In this document: one piece after another, positions 44,951 to 56,846 of the stretch | How positions within the stretch are numbered: the stretch's first letter is position 1 | How the letters are laid out: each line of letters starts with the position of its first letter | DNA from: Aspidapion aeneum | Taxonomy: Eukaryota; Arthropoda; Insecta; Coleoptera; Brentidae | Assembly (NCBI GenBank): GCA_963576565.1 | Contig: OY755047.1 | Span: 21,397,171 to 21,461,170, forward strand | Direction of reading: 5' to 3' | DNA length: 64,000 bases | Position numbers and translations under genes: made by a program | The notes under the pieces: generated by a model | What the model was told of the DNA's origin: nothing | The model's input: only the letters and a program-made list of their open reading frames with translations | Database searches by the model: none

Positions 44951-45919
44951 TAATAGGCTAGCTAGGAAGGTATCAGATCCGTCATGGATCCATTTATTTT
45001 TCAAATAACATTACAAAACGATCTAATATAAACTTAAAAAAATAAGGTTGTACTTTTTACGTTTCTTTTACTTTGTGCTATGTGAGAAGTTCCCTGAGTT
45101 GTATAAGTATACTTTAGTTTTTTTGTTGTGTTTAATATAATATAAATTAAGTTATTAAGTTATAAAAAGCATGTATTATTGGTTTACATTTTTTTTTTTA
45201 AGTTTTTGTTAGGATATGCTGCAGGTTACTTTAATGTGAGTACTCAAAAATATTTTGCCGGATTCCAATAATGTTAACACGAATTAAGTAATCGAACAAC
45301 CACTTCGAGTTTGCTTTATAATAAGTTTATATTTTATTGGTGCGAATAGAATATTAGACTTAAGAATACTAAAAGTAAAAACGTTTACAACAAATGAACT
45401 GAAATGCAACTCATCATCTTCTATTAATATTTTTAAAAGTTGCCTCACTATCTTGAATTTTAAAAAAATGTCAAATTGAACATTACATGAATTTGTAAAT
45501 ATTAAAGTCTGCTTTTTAAGAGATCAATTAACACAATATTAAAAACCGGACAAAAACATTTTCAGTGACAATTTTTTGTAATTTAAATAATATTGTCATT
45601 CCTAAAAAAAATAATTTTTTTTATATAAAACAAGTTTTAATACACATGGTGAAATGGTGAAAATGATTAGACACCAAATTTTTTGTTTATAATATAGAAA
45701 TTTTTTTACGTAGGGTTGCCCGAAAATGAGGCCCGGCTCTGTCCAGGAAAAAGAAAGAAGGGCATGTGCTGCCGCGTGGACACCGCGTCATTTTTCTACT
45801 GCTACTGCTTTGTAATCAAGATGGCGGCTTTCGTATTTATAGACGAAAAAAAACATTTTAATATTTATTCCCACCCAAAGGAACATTCCGCAATATCCCA
45901 ATAAGGACATATACCTATA

Positions 45920-46546
45920 CAGTGGCACCTCTCCTTGCGGACACCTCTATTAAGCGGACACTCCCTTTAGCCGGACAAATTTGTTAGAACCAAGCTTTTC
46001 CCTATCTCGTTTCATGTAAAATTCACTCCTATAACAGGACGCGCACAGTTTTTTTTTGGTTAAAAAATTCTGAAACCTCCCCTAACCGGACGGAAACCTC
46101 TGTCAACGGGATGGCGCTCTGTACGACATGGGCATTAATATTATGTAGAATGTTGGCAACAACGCACTCTGGAGCCGGGGAATTACCTTTTTCTAATTTA
46201 ATACGGAGACTAAATACTTCTGTCGTATTTACAAAATATTTTATTCGGCGGGACTGCTGTGTTTTATTTTTATTGTTCAGTTGGGTAGTAATAGATTTCT
46301 TTGAAATTGTGCCCAGTAAAAACTTTCTTAGTTTACGTGAAAAAATGGAAGTTGTTAACATTTCAGAGAAGGAACATCTATCAGCACCAAAGATCGCTGA
46401 AAAATTTAATATCGATAAACTCAAGCAGCAGAAATTGTTAATAAATATATATTAAAATTTCGCAGTTCCCTCTCATAAGCGGACACCTCCAATAAGCGGA
46501 CAAAATCGAGCAAACCGTGAGTGTCCGCTTATAGGAGGTTTCACTG
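45920..46546 (+). mobile_element. pogo-like non-autonomous element, copy 2
   Basis: 627 bp, ends 'cagtggcacctctccttgcg' and, in reverse complement, 'cagtgaaacctcctataagc', flanked by TA. Opposite orientation to the copy at 29541. The plus strand retains 'LSLREKMEVVNISEKEHLSA' and 'PKIAEKFNI' (about 46322-46415), the CENP-B-like helix-turn-helix start of the transposase. The two frames across it (131 aa minus, 114 aa plus) are otherwise non-conserved readings of this element. Confidence 0.85.
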
Positions 46547-46628
46547 TACATATAACCTTATTCCTATAGCGTATAAACTTCATATACTACATATATACTA
46601 TACTAAACTTTCTTGTTTGGTATTTGGC

Positions 46629-46816
46629 CAGGGCCGTATCTGGACCAAAATTTTAGGGGGGGTTAGGCCAGTGGAATTTGAAAAATTGTGGTTTAAAAAA
46701 GAACTACAATTTTTTAGTGGGTTTTAATGATAAAAAGTTAAACTTAAAAAACCCATTCCTATCTATTTTTCGGAGGAGGTTTGAACCCCCAAAACCCCCC
46801 CTCAGATACAGCCCTG
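46629..46816. mobile_element. hAT MITE, 188 bp, with exact 8-bp target duplication
   Basis: Ends 'cagggccgtatctgg' and, in reverse complement, 'cagggctgtatctgag', flanked by identical 'tatttggc' at 46621-46628 and 46817-46824. The 8-bp duplication and CAG...CTG ends are characteristic of hAT. The last base of the right duplicate begins another 'cagtggcggatctagg' hAT-type end at 46824, so insertions are stacked. Confidence 0.9.
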
Positions 46817-46823
46817 TATTTGG

Positions 46824-49800
46824 CAGTGGCGGATCTAGGATGTCCGTGGGAAAGGCCAAGGAGGCAACAAAAACCAAAAATAGATTTTTTTTTGAGTTTA
46901 TAACAAAGTTTGTAATAAGTTTGAGCTCTGAAGTTTGCCACTACTTATATGAAAAAAAAAAGGCGAAAATTTTTACAGTAGTTTTTGTATAAACCCCTTA
47001 ACTTTTGAGATACAGGGCTTTACAAAAAATATTTTTGTTAATTTTGGTACCCCCTTTACATTTATTAAGAGACATTTTTTGATGCTTAACATATTTTTTT
47101 TTTAAATTTAACTGGTGTTCGTGTGGGATTTGCCTTCGGTATTTTTGAAGAAAATAATAGTAGGTATTCCACGGTTTTTTTTCTAAATAAAAATTATTTT
47201 TATAAATCTTATATTTATGCTGAATGCTGAATTAATGTCGACTTATGAGTTTTTTTCGTCTGACGTACAGTTTTTTGTATACAAAAATTAAATTCATTCT
47301 TTTGCATCTCGCTAGACTCCTTGGGAGAAAAAACAAAACTGAGAGAAAAATCTACCTGAAAATAATTTAAAAAAAATTTAAACCAAATAGAATATCTGTA
47401 TAAAATAGAAGACCAAATAAGTTTGGGGAATAAATAGAAAAACAATTTAAGAAAAATAGATAAAATATTATAAACAAATATTTCATATATTAAAAAACAT
47501 TTCTTTATTTGTTTTTAATAGGTCATATATTAAACGCAAATAAATTATTTATTAAATATTGGAACCTCTATTTATCTTAGGGTGCGTGTCGATTTAAGAA
47601 AAATACTGAGTCTGTTCCATCATCCGAAAAATCCCAAAGCGCGTGCAATGCAGTACGAGGACGGTTTTAAAACGGTTTTGGTTAGATGGAACGACCAAAT
47701 AACTGTCCAAAAACCGAATGCTGTTGGGGTCGTGATCGATTTACTTTAGGCATGTGATCATATGCGAGAGAGTTAAATTCAAAGTCACGTGACTAAAAGA
47801 AAGGGTAGGTTTGTTCTCTCGCGTAAAGATAGATCGAGGGATGAATTCCAGACCATGAAATTAAAGTTGCACACAGAAAGGATTACACAGTTACATAGGA
47901 TTATCACAATATATTTTTTAGTTTAGTTCCTTAAAATGCAGATAAAATTACATTTAATTTATATTCACAAACTATAAACCATTACAGACTGCCTAATAAA
48001 CTAAATATACCAAAAATTAAAACAAACTTGCATTATCACATATTTTTGGGCGAAACTTGTGAAAAAATATTTGTTTTTTCTAATATCACAAGTTTTATGT
48101 GAAATTTATATATTTATTTGTATTTTGTAATTTGATTTTTACAAAATCTTTGTGAAATTAGCTACATATTATAGAAAGCCTTAATATTCACAAAGTGTTT
48201 GTAATTTTATTCATTTTGAGGAAATAGAGATCGTGATACTTCTAAGAAGTTAGAAAAGTCACATTTTGTAGCTTGTACCTTGTTTCTTTAGCTTGACTTT
48301 AATGTCGATGCCTTAAAGCGAAGTAGTTTGTTCTTCCGCCAAATCTGGTGTAAAGTTTTAAATCCAGTGTTATCCCTCTTCTTTTAACTTTTAGTTCACA
48401 GGTCACCGGGATTTGCTACAATCAGGTTAAACCCTTATGTTTCTATTCCTATCCAATCAACTGCTAAACTAGTTTTTCTTTTTCTAAGCAGGCTACCGTA
48501 TGGTCAGTATAGCTTTTTTCCATGTCGTATACCTACAGCGTTCCGCAGTTCCGTAGTAATAAAACTTAAGAGGCTCTTGCAAAAAATCAAGAGATGCTGC
48601 AGATGTTGCAAATTTTTTTTTTGGAAATTTAAAAAATATTTGTATATTTACGTGACTTACCCGGGATTTTGTCATGTGTTAAAATTGGTTGTGAAACTCA
48701 ATTTATTTTGACAACAATTTAAATTTTTTCGGTTATTCACTATTTTTTGAATTTTCTCAGACAAATGTAAATTTAATGTAATTTTATGGTATACATTTTA
48801 TCTCAGGTGATGTAAACTAGAAATGTGTCTGTTTTACATACAATTTTTCCAGTGCAACATATGATAAACACAGACAAATAAAAGAGAGAGAGAGCAATCA
48901 TTTCTAATGCGCCTGTCTTCAATCTTTGTATTTCAGAGGAGTCCGAAGCCGGTTTAAGTGGCCTGATGGAACGGAAAACTGACTGTCCGATAACAGTACA
49001 ACGTCGATCTGGAACGCAAAAAGGATTTTTCGTACCGTTATATAACTGTCGCACGCGATGATGGAACGAAGCGATTATTGCCAAGCATAAAAAACTGAGG
49101 TCTATTTGACCGATTTTTCTCAGTAAATTTCTTTAAAATACACAAAGCAATTCCCGCACGAACGCCACTGGTACTAATAACATTAATTAACATTTTGTGA
49201 CAAAATAAGGAATATTTAATTCTTGGATTAGCAATCAGTGTCGGACTGGCCTATCGGGCAAATGCAAACTGTTCTTTTATTCGTCAGATTGTTACAAGGC
49301 AGTTTTTGCAGGTTTTTGTTATGGAAAATAAACTTACCTATATACGGTAAAACATTTTGTCTACAATGAAAATTCTTTTCTTGAATTAATTGTTTTACCT
49401 TAAAACAATTTGTTTTGAATTAAAATATTTCTTTTTAGTTCAACGCAGCGTTTAATCTTCAAATGAGACTTTATTTTTCTTCTTTAATTGTTTTGTTTTA
49501 TTATACTCCATTTTGTAACAAAGCAAATTGTCTTCATATAAGTAATATTTTGCTTCCAGAGGACACGGTGCCTTAGATTAATTCAGTTCCAATTTATTAT
49601 AAAACGATTTCTGTTTTACATTAAAATAAAGAGGCAAGACATTTTTTGTGCTATATCAAGAAAATAATCTCTTGGTGAATAGAAAAGCACACACTATTTT
49701 ACTTCAAAGTAATTTGCTTTGATCTAAGACAATTTTTTTTACCGTGTAGGTCTCTTTAGATATCCGCCCGGTAGGCCCTTAGTGTCCTGGTCCAACGCTG

Positions 49801-51920
49801 ATTAGCATTATGATTACCTATCTATCTAACGGGTTCAGACACCCATTGAAATTTGACGAGATCTGAACTAACCAAAGTCTCCTTTCAGTTTAGATAATAA
49901 TATTAAAACATGAATCTACTTACTTTTGACGATTTTTCTTCATTTTCTTCATATTTGCATGTGATTCTTCATGAGTTAAACAAAGACAACAATTTAAAAA
50001 GATACATTACTCAAAAAAAATTCAAAATAAATTAAATAAAAAAAGAAAATTAAAATTTTTGACAAATGACAATAAAACTTTTACATTTTGCTGAAATTAA
50101 ATGAAAAAGTAAATTTTAGATTGTTGAAATATGACAATATGAAACTTCGACATTTTGCTCTTCTTCTCTGATCGTCATTTTCTCTGCTACTTCATAATCT
50201 TCCGTTTAAGTTTTCTTCTTATTATCTTCTTAAGCTACTAATATCTTTCTGTAATTTTTGTTTTGCAAATAAATAAAAATTAAATGATTTTTTTGCTTTT
50301 TTGAATTTTAATTCTTTAAATATGCATTTTTTTTTAAATCAAACTAGGTATAGAGTGGAAAGAAGTTAATTATTATCAATTCTTTGTGGCCAAATTGATG
50401 TCAGTAAAATTTTCTCAGCTTTTTTCTTTTTCTTCGAATGTTTTCTTCTAATTTTTTTGCATTTTTGAGTAAATCTGAAGAGAACCTGCTTAAATCAAAT
50501 TTATTTACTTCATGTTTTGAGGGTGCACCTTCTGTGCGTTTGCCTTTTGTGAGTTTAGTATCCGCAATAGAAAAAAATAGTAATTTCATTTTAAAATTTT
50601 AATACGTTTTGCAAAAAAAAATATATAATCTAGATTTTTATGTGTAAAAAATAATTTAAAACCAAAACATCAATTAAAATTTCGATATTTTAAAAATTTT
50701 GGTAAACTTATGACGTATTTTCTAAAATGTTTCGACAAAACATAATACAATATGTCCCCAGAGCAAGGGACAAAATATTGACTAAAAATTATTTATAAAA
50801 AGTTCTGCTTGTTTTGAAAAGTCTACTGAAAATATTATAATGATATAAAATCAACATATCGATATGCGCTCAAGCCTCCCCCTTCTCCCCCCGGTTTCAT
50901 CTTTGAGTATCGATCCATGTTCAAGGATTCATTTCTGCGTACTCCACTGGCTTTGGAGCAAAGTAGGAATTAAAAAAAAACATTTTAAACCATATCCCTA
51001 TTCTAAATTTCAACTTATATTCAAAACTTTATATTTCTGTAAAGTTTGAATGAAAAATTAATTAACTGATTGATTAATGTCAAGAAAGCCTTATAAAACA
51101 TTTGTAAAATACAGAAACTTTGTTAAAAAAAATTAAGTTTCTCTTTTTTATTTTAGGTTTCCTTTAGATTAATTATTTAAATTTTAAAACTTGGATACTG
51201 AGTTAAAATTTTGGAACTAGTCTTAAATAGGATTTACAATGTGTTTTTTTCCACTTTGTCCAAAACAAGGCAGTTTATTCTTAATAGTATTAATATTTTT
51301 ACTTCAAGAAATAGTCTTTCCAAAACAAACAGAAACCGTATTCTGTACTGTCGAATTGTATATAGCGACATGTCGTCCTCTCTTTCTATATTTTGCAATT
51401 AGCAGGCAACAAAACATATCGCTATTTAATTCTACAGTGCAAAGAATGCGGGCCCAGAACTTTTTATAAAGCGTGACTTTTAGCCCATTTAACATGGGAC
51501 TGTACAACAGGTTTCAGCTAATATCACCGAAATGACGAAATTGTCGGATCCAAAAATATATTTTTTTATCTACAAAGTGAGCAAAATAATAAAAATTAAT
51601 GTTCTTTACATTTGCGTCAACGTTTAAATTAAAACAATTTATTTAATTTTTATTTGATTTGAATGTTGTAAAACTCTTGTCATATGAATTCATTTTCATT
51701 AGAGACAATAAAGATACAAATTTGATTTAGAAAATATTTTTTTTTGCAAAACGATTTTTTTTGGCACACCCTTTTTAAAAATTGTTAAGATTTACATCGC
51801 TGATTTTTATTCACCAATTTTACCGGACAAATGTCTAACGCAGAGAAGGCTTTGGTACCCTATATACCATACTATTTAAATTACTCAGGACCTTTAGAAC
51901 TCCATGCAAAGAACCGAGGT
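46824..51920. other. Long AT-rich stretch without a recognised gene
   Basis: Starts with an orphan 'cagtggcggatctagg' hAT-like end. Around 47600-47720 and 48940-49080 are blocks of higher GC with faintly inverted similarity ('tgttccatcat...gcgcgtg' and its counterpart), possibly worn ends of one transposon. 47975-48130 contains several 'cacaagttttatgtgaaa' type words shared with 20160-20300. Open frames at 47215, 48493, 48803, 50401, 50864 and 51211 are short and motif-free. Confidence 0.4.
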
Positions 51921-51924
51921 GCTG

Positions 51925-53262
51925 TACAGGATGTCCAAAATAAGATGCTTTTGGGATGTTTGACTATTTCTTCAGGAGATAAATAAAAAACTGACCACCA
52001 ATTATGAGTCTCGATTTTCAAAAAAGGTAAATATTCGCAAAAACTGCATTTTAAAATCAGCGAAAATTTCTTCTAAAATAACATATAACGCTCAATATCT
52101 ATATATTTTTTTATTATTTATATTTATTATTATTTATTTATTATTCTTTATATTCTTTTTATTTTATATTTCAATGTTTTTTTAATTTTTTTTTTAATGG
52201 GTTAATAATATATTTTAAGGCAGCAAATTAGGAAATTAATAACAAATATAAAGATGTAATTAAAAATTTAAATATAATTTTAAAAAAATATATATATTGG
52301 GTGTAATAATACACAGAGAGCAATTTATAATACCGGGTTTATTATGTAATATACAGGGTGTCCCATAACTTAGTTTCCATAGTGCAGCAGGTGATAGAGG
52401 AGGTTATTTCCGAAAAAAAATATAACATGGGGGTAAACACACATCTGTTTTTAAGATATAGCATTTTTAAAATTAGAGGAGTAGGGGGAAAAAGGGTTTT
52501 ACAAAAAAAGGAAAAGCTGTCACGCCAGCTGAATACTCAGCTGATTGTGATTCAAAAATGTGATATTTCTTGTTGAGATACCGGCTGTCAAAGTAACCTC
52601 CAAAAATCTATAACAAATAATTAATTTTTTTTAAATTAATTTTTGCTTACTTATTCTTTAAAAAAATATGAGTAATATTTTATTAATATGCCTCGCTAGA
52701 GACTTGTTTTCATTAACAAAAAAAAATTTAAAAAAACATTGCGTTTAATATGGCATTCATAAATGTTTATACCAGAAAAACAGTTTTTTCTAAAAAAAAT
52801 TAACCGCATAATTTTTTATAAAATTATTTTAATTTAAAATTTTTGCTCCTGTTTTAATACACAACTTTACCCAATTTCATATTTTTACTGCGTTTTTTAA
52901 AAAAGTTATTAACAAAAAAGTTTAAAAAATCGCCAACTTTGATGCTGTGTATCTCGACAAAGAAAGAGTTTTGACCTATGCATTATAGGAACTTTTTTAT
53001 CAGGCATGACCTCCTCTATCACCTGTTGACCTATGGCCCCTAAGTTATGGGTCACCCTATATATTAAGAATAAAAAGTGGCACATGAAGTTTATTTTGAC
53101 AGTTGCATTCCTTTTTGTCACCAATTATTGTCATAAATAAAAAAATTAACTGACCAAAGTTTTTATTTTAAGATGCTTCTCTTACAAATCGAGGCTCCCA
53201 GGTAGGGGTCAGTTATCTACACGAAACACCCCGAAGGCTTCGAATTTGGGACACCCAGTACA
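51925..53262. mobile_element. Probable older element enclosing a MITE
   Basis: 'acaggatgtccaaaat' at 51925 and 'aatttgggacacccagta' near 53245 form plausible terminal inverted repeats of Tc1/mariner type. Sequences near both ends share 'taagatgctt' and 'actgacca', in direct orientation, so the internal order was disturbed. The MITE at 52354-53059 sits inside. Boundaries are tentative. Confidence 0.35.
52354..53059. mobile_element. MITE, 'cagggtgtcccataac' family, copy 3
   Basis: Starts 'cagggtgtcccataactta' after TA and ends 'taagttatgggtcaccctata', where the terminal G is changed to A. Shares 'aacacacatctgttttta' and 'gaggaggttattt' with copies at 20711 and 27446 and is the longest of the three. 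Confidence 0.8.
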
Positions 53263-53339
53263 ATGGGTGTCATAGTTGACTTTCTTATGAATGATCCACA
53301 GTTTCACGTTTTGTTTAAAACTTCTTGACAAAGATTAAG

Positions 53340-53893
53340 TAGAAACAAAATTTCGGACTTCCATTGTCTTTATTTATTTTAAAGACGACGTTTCGGTTAG
53401 TAAGTATCTCTAACCGTTTCCAAGTAATATCTAAACAATCCAGTCTACAGGCTATTAATTATATTACTTGGAATGGATTGAGGTGTGCCACGTCCGAGGC
53501 CGCGCCCCCGTAATCCTAAGACGATTTTTTTCATAAGGAATCGTTTCCTTATGTCCGTGCCTGGTTGACTGAAGATTTATTTATTCTGTTTTACAGATGC
53601 AGCATCAATAAACTTTTGCTTTTGTCAATGCGACTCCTTATGCAAAACTTTAGCTTTAGACCATTAAATCCTATCATTTGAGCAAGCACGATCCTCTAAA
53701 CCGGATTTTTCAATATTTCCTAATTGGGTACTTTTGTTATCTTCCTTTACCCTGTCCGGAAGAGGGCTTTTCGTTTCGCCCATATATGATTTACCACACT
53801 CACACGGGATTTGGCATTTCTTATTATTTAAGGTATTTTCAGGTTTTGTTTTAGTTTGAAAACTCCGAATGAGGATACTGTTTTAATATTACA
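53340..53893 (-). pseudogene. Penelope-like element 3' fragment (GIY-YIG-type endonuclease end)
   Basis: The minus strand from about 53890 reads SILIRSFQTKTKPENTLNNK, then KCQIPCECGKSYMGETKSPL with 'DRVKED', before a stop at 53664. This matches the C-terminal endonuclease region of Penelope-like retroelements, where 'y.IpC.CGk.YiGeT.r.l..R..Eh' is diagnostic. In another frame it continues 'AKVLHKESH', 'QKQKFIDAASV', the family's next conserved block. The fragment ends near 53370 with 'ctaaccgaaacgtcgtc', a typical element 3' end. No reverse transcriptase domain remains. Confidence 0.75.
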
Positions 53894-53910
53894 GTGTTTA
53901 GCTTATTCGT

Positions 53911-54527
53911 GGCTCCGGAGCGAGAGAGCCATGTTCAAAATAGCGGGTATTACAACAGCGGTATCGAAATAGCGACAATCAAAATAGCGATGTAATGAAA
54001 GAGCAACTAGCAAAATAGCGATGTAACAAAATAGCGACTATCAAAATAGCGATGTAACAAAATAGCGACTATCAAAATAGCGATGTAACAAAATAGCGAC
54101 TAGAATATTTAAAAAAACTTTCCTGACTTTTTCCCTGGGATCCTAGAAGGATGTGAATCCGAACCGACCCGAACTCGGTTCGGTTCAGTTCGAACTGAAT
54201 TTCGATCCCGGGAAGAAGTCAGTGAAGTTTTCTTTTGGAAGAAATATTCTGGTTGGGTTCGGTTAAGTTAGGTTCGGATTTACACATTTTAGATTCTTGG
54301 GAAAGAAGTCATGCGCTATTTTCTAATTTGATACATCGTTATTGTGATTGTCGCTATTTAGGTTGTCGCTATTTTGATACATTGGTATTTTAATATGTCG
54401 TTGTTTTGTTACAAACTCTATTTTGATGCATCGCTATTTTGATAGTCGCTCTTTCATTACATCGCTATTTTGATTGTCGTCATTTTATTACTCGGCATTT
54501 CGTACATCGTTATTTCATTCCGTAACC
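53911..54527. mobile_element. FB-like foldback with 31-bp arm repeats and 9-bp target duplication
   Basis: Identical 'cttattcgt' at 53902-53910 and 54528-54536 flank it. Outer ends 'ggctccgga' and, in reverse complement, 'ggttacgga' are similar. The left arm contains three near-perfect copies of a 31-bp unit with two subrepeats ('aacaaaatagcgactat' and 'caaaatagcgatgt'), about 54007-54100. The right arm holds the same words inverted and diverged ('catcgctattttgatagtcg'). The centre (54150-54290) has 'gaactcggttcggttcag' and further 'ttcggtt' words. Nine-base target duplications and tandem repeats of about 31 bp in the arms are features described for Drosophila FB elements. Confidence 0.8.
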
Positions 54528-54599
54528 CTTATTCGTCTTAATGTTATAACATCCAACGGATTACTATTCTGAGAATTTGCTAAGTTTGGTGTGTTTTTA

Positions 54600-55862
54600 C
54601 AGTCGAACTTCGATAACTCGAACTTCGACAACTTAAAATATTTGATACGTCGAGCCAAACTGTTGGCAATGCCGTCAAGGGTAAGAAATATTAGTAATTT
54701 GGTCTTGATAACTCAAACTTCGATTAGTCGAATATCTTGATAACCCGAACATTGTATGTGGCGCTAACTTCGACAAGTCGAATTTTCTGGAGAAATCCCC
54801 TAATTACTTGTTTGTTTGTTTTAAAGACGCCATTCAGTGTAACTTGTATTCGATTTGCTATACGTTTAGGGGTTGTGTGTTCGTTACTATGTCATAAAAA
54901 ATTACTTTTTATAGGTAAAATAAATGTGTGCATTCATACATATGTATAAGAACAAAAATAAGAACAAAAATTATGTATTCACATGTATTAGAGGTGAACG
55001 TTTTTAATATAGACTTGGTTGTATCAGAATTATTGCAAGTATACCAATTTTTCCTTAAAAAAACACGTAAAATTTGATTTAAAAAAAATACGGAAACGAA
55101 AATTTTTGTTTATTAATCAAACAAGTTTCGTGGCTAATCGGGCAAAAAGGAGTTTTTGTTTCTCTCATACTTTTCCGTGGGTAGCTTGAAAGCTTAACCT
55201 CACGGGGATCCAAGATCTAATGGACACCTAATAAGTGACGACAGTTAACTGTTTCGTTCTTATGGGACTCCTCAGAACACTGCTAGGTCGATGTGACCAT
55301 TCTTGCGAAGTTAATTAGACGGTTTTGTCTCTAATCATAAGTAAATAGTGAGAAAACTATCGCAAGAAGCGCCATCTACCGAGATGGATAAAAGCTTTAA
55401 TTTGTATTCGATCTTTTCATTGATCGATATTTCTAGCAGTTTTCGCCTGCTTTTGTTTTTTGTTTCTCTCGTATCTCGATAATTGCGCTTCTTGCGATAG
55501 TTTTCTCACTATTTACTAATGATTAGAGACAAAACCGTCTAATTAACTTCGCAAGAATTGTCACATCGACCTAGCAGTGTTCTGAGGACTTCCATAAGGA
55601 CGAAACAGTTAACTGTCAACACTTATTAGGTGTCCATTAGATCTTGGACCCCCGTGAGGTTAAGCTTTCAAGCTACCCACGGAAAAATATGAGAGAAACA
55701 AAAACTCCTTTTTGCCTGATAAGCCACGAAACTTGTTTGGTTTTTAAATTCACGGGTACGAAATTCCACGTTTATTTTTGTTTATTATTTGATAAGTCGA
55801 AGTCTCCATAAGTCGAAATTTTTATTTGACACATGGTTGTTCGAGTTATCGAAGTTAGACTG
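54600..55862. mobile_element. pogo/Tigger-like element split by a foldback insertion
   Basis: Left end 'cagtcgaacttcgataactc' after a TA, right end in reverse complement 'cagtctaacttcgataac', with more 'aacttcga' and 'ataagtcgaa' words inside each end. This end type is usual in pogo/Tigger elements. The right flank is TC, not TA. The interior up to 55100 has no recognised transposase, and 55116-55773 is a nested foldback. Confidence 0.7.
55116..55773. mobile_element. Foldback element with 14-bp target duplication (copy C)
   Basis: Identical 'atttttgtttatta' at 55102-55115 and 55774-55787. Long arms of about 290 bp pair from 'aagtttcgtggctaatcggg' near 55124 against 'gataagccacgaaactt' near 55718 inward past 'gacggttttgtctctaatca'. 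The right side has the extra tail 'aaattcacgggtacgaaatt', as in copy A. Centre contains 'cgatcttttcattgatcgat'. No coding capacity. Confidence 0.8.
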
Positions 55863-55959
55863 TCATTTTAAAAATCGTTGAGTTTATTAGTTTTTCGGGA
55901 TAATCATTATATTGTAAGACCTTTTTAATCATATAAATTTACAATACTCTAAATTAAAA

Positions 55960-56620
55960 TAAATATACAAAAGAATCCACCTGGATTTTCTCGAAAATTA
56001 TCAGGAAATTTAATAAACGGCGAAATACGTCGATTTTATTTGCAAGGGGACACTTTTTGGCTATGTTGATATTTTTGTAGCACGAACCCCCTTCGAGGGG
56101 TATACTTTACCCCTATATTTTAAATAGGGAAAGTGGGTCTAGTGCTCCCTTGATTTGAAGGCCTTTTTAATGCCCTTACAACCATGTAAAAATTTCGAAA
56201 ACTTATCCATTAGTTATTGAGATAATTGCCTTTAAACTTTCAAATTTAACATGGACTGATAAAATAAAAATTTTATTAGAATTATTTATTTTTGGGATTT
56301 AATTTTGTCATTCCATGTTAAATTTTGAAATTTGAAAGCAAATATCTCAAAAACTAATTGATGGATTTTCAAAATTTTTACACGGTTGTACAGATATTCA
56401 AAAGAGATTCAAAATAGGGTATCACTAGGCCCACTTTCCCTATTCAAAATATAGGGGTGAAGTATACCCCTCGAAGGTTGTTCGTGCTACAAAAATTTCA
56501 AGATGTGTCCCCTTGCAAACAAAATTGACGTGTTTCGTTTGTTTAATTTCCTGATAATTTTCGAGAAAATCCAGGTGAATCCTTTTTAATTTGTCACCTT
56601 GTATAATAAAAATACGGTAA
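55960..56620. mobile_element. Palindromic MITE-like element
   Basis: The arm 'atccacctggattttctcga' near 55976 pairs with 'cgagaaaatccaggtga' near 56560, continuing through 'cctatattttaaataggg' against 'ccctattcaaaatatagggg' and 'ggcctttttaatg' inward. Symmetry spans about 300 bp per arm with the centre near 56275. Diverged copies lie at 11690 and 30460. The right edge reads 'caccttgtataat'. Confidence 0.75.
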
Positions 56621-56846
56621 GATTTTAAGCACCTTTAAAAAAAAAGTTGACCACTATGACTTACTTATAACGGCAAAAGCTGTCGACAAAGTGAAACTGT
56701 GGATCAAACATTAATTAATCCCTTTTGTCCCTATATTCCAACAGGTTTTTTTTCTATGGCTTATAATTAGATGCTAAGGACAAAATCGATGACTTATAAT
56801 GGACCTATTTATCGATTCACATAATGTACGTTAATGACCCTATTTA

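Noticed and set aside
46029..46455. Two overlapping genes of 131 and 114 codons
   Set aside because: Both are readings of one pogo-like non-autonomous element; only the short helix-turn-helix start on the plus strand is meaningful.
47600..49080. Transposon with inverted ends
   Set aside because: Similarity between 'tgttccatcat' blocks at both sides is weak and I could not define termini or a target duplication.
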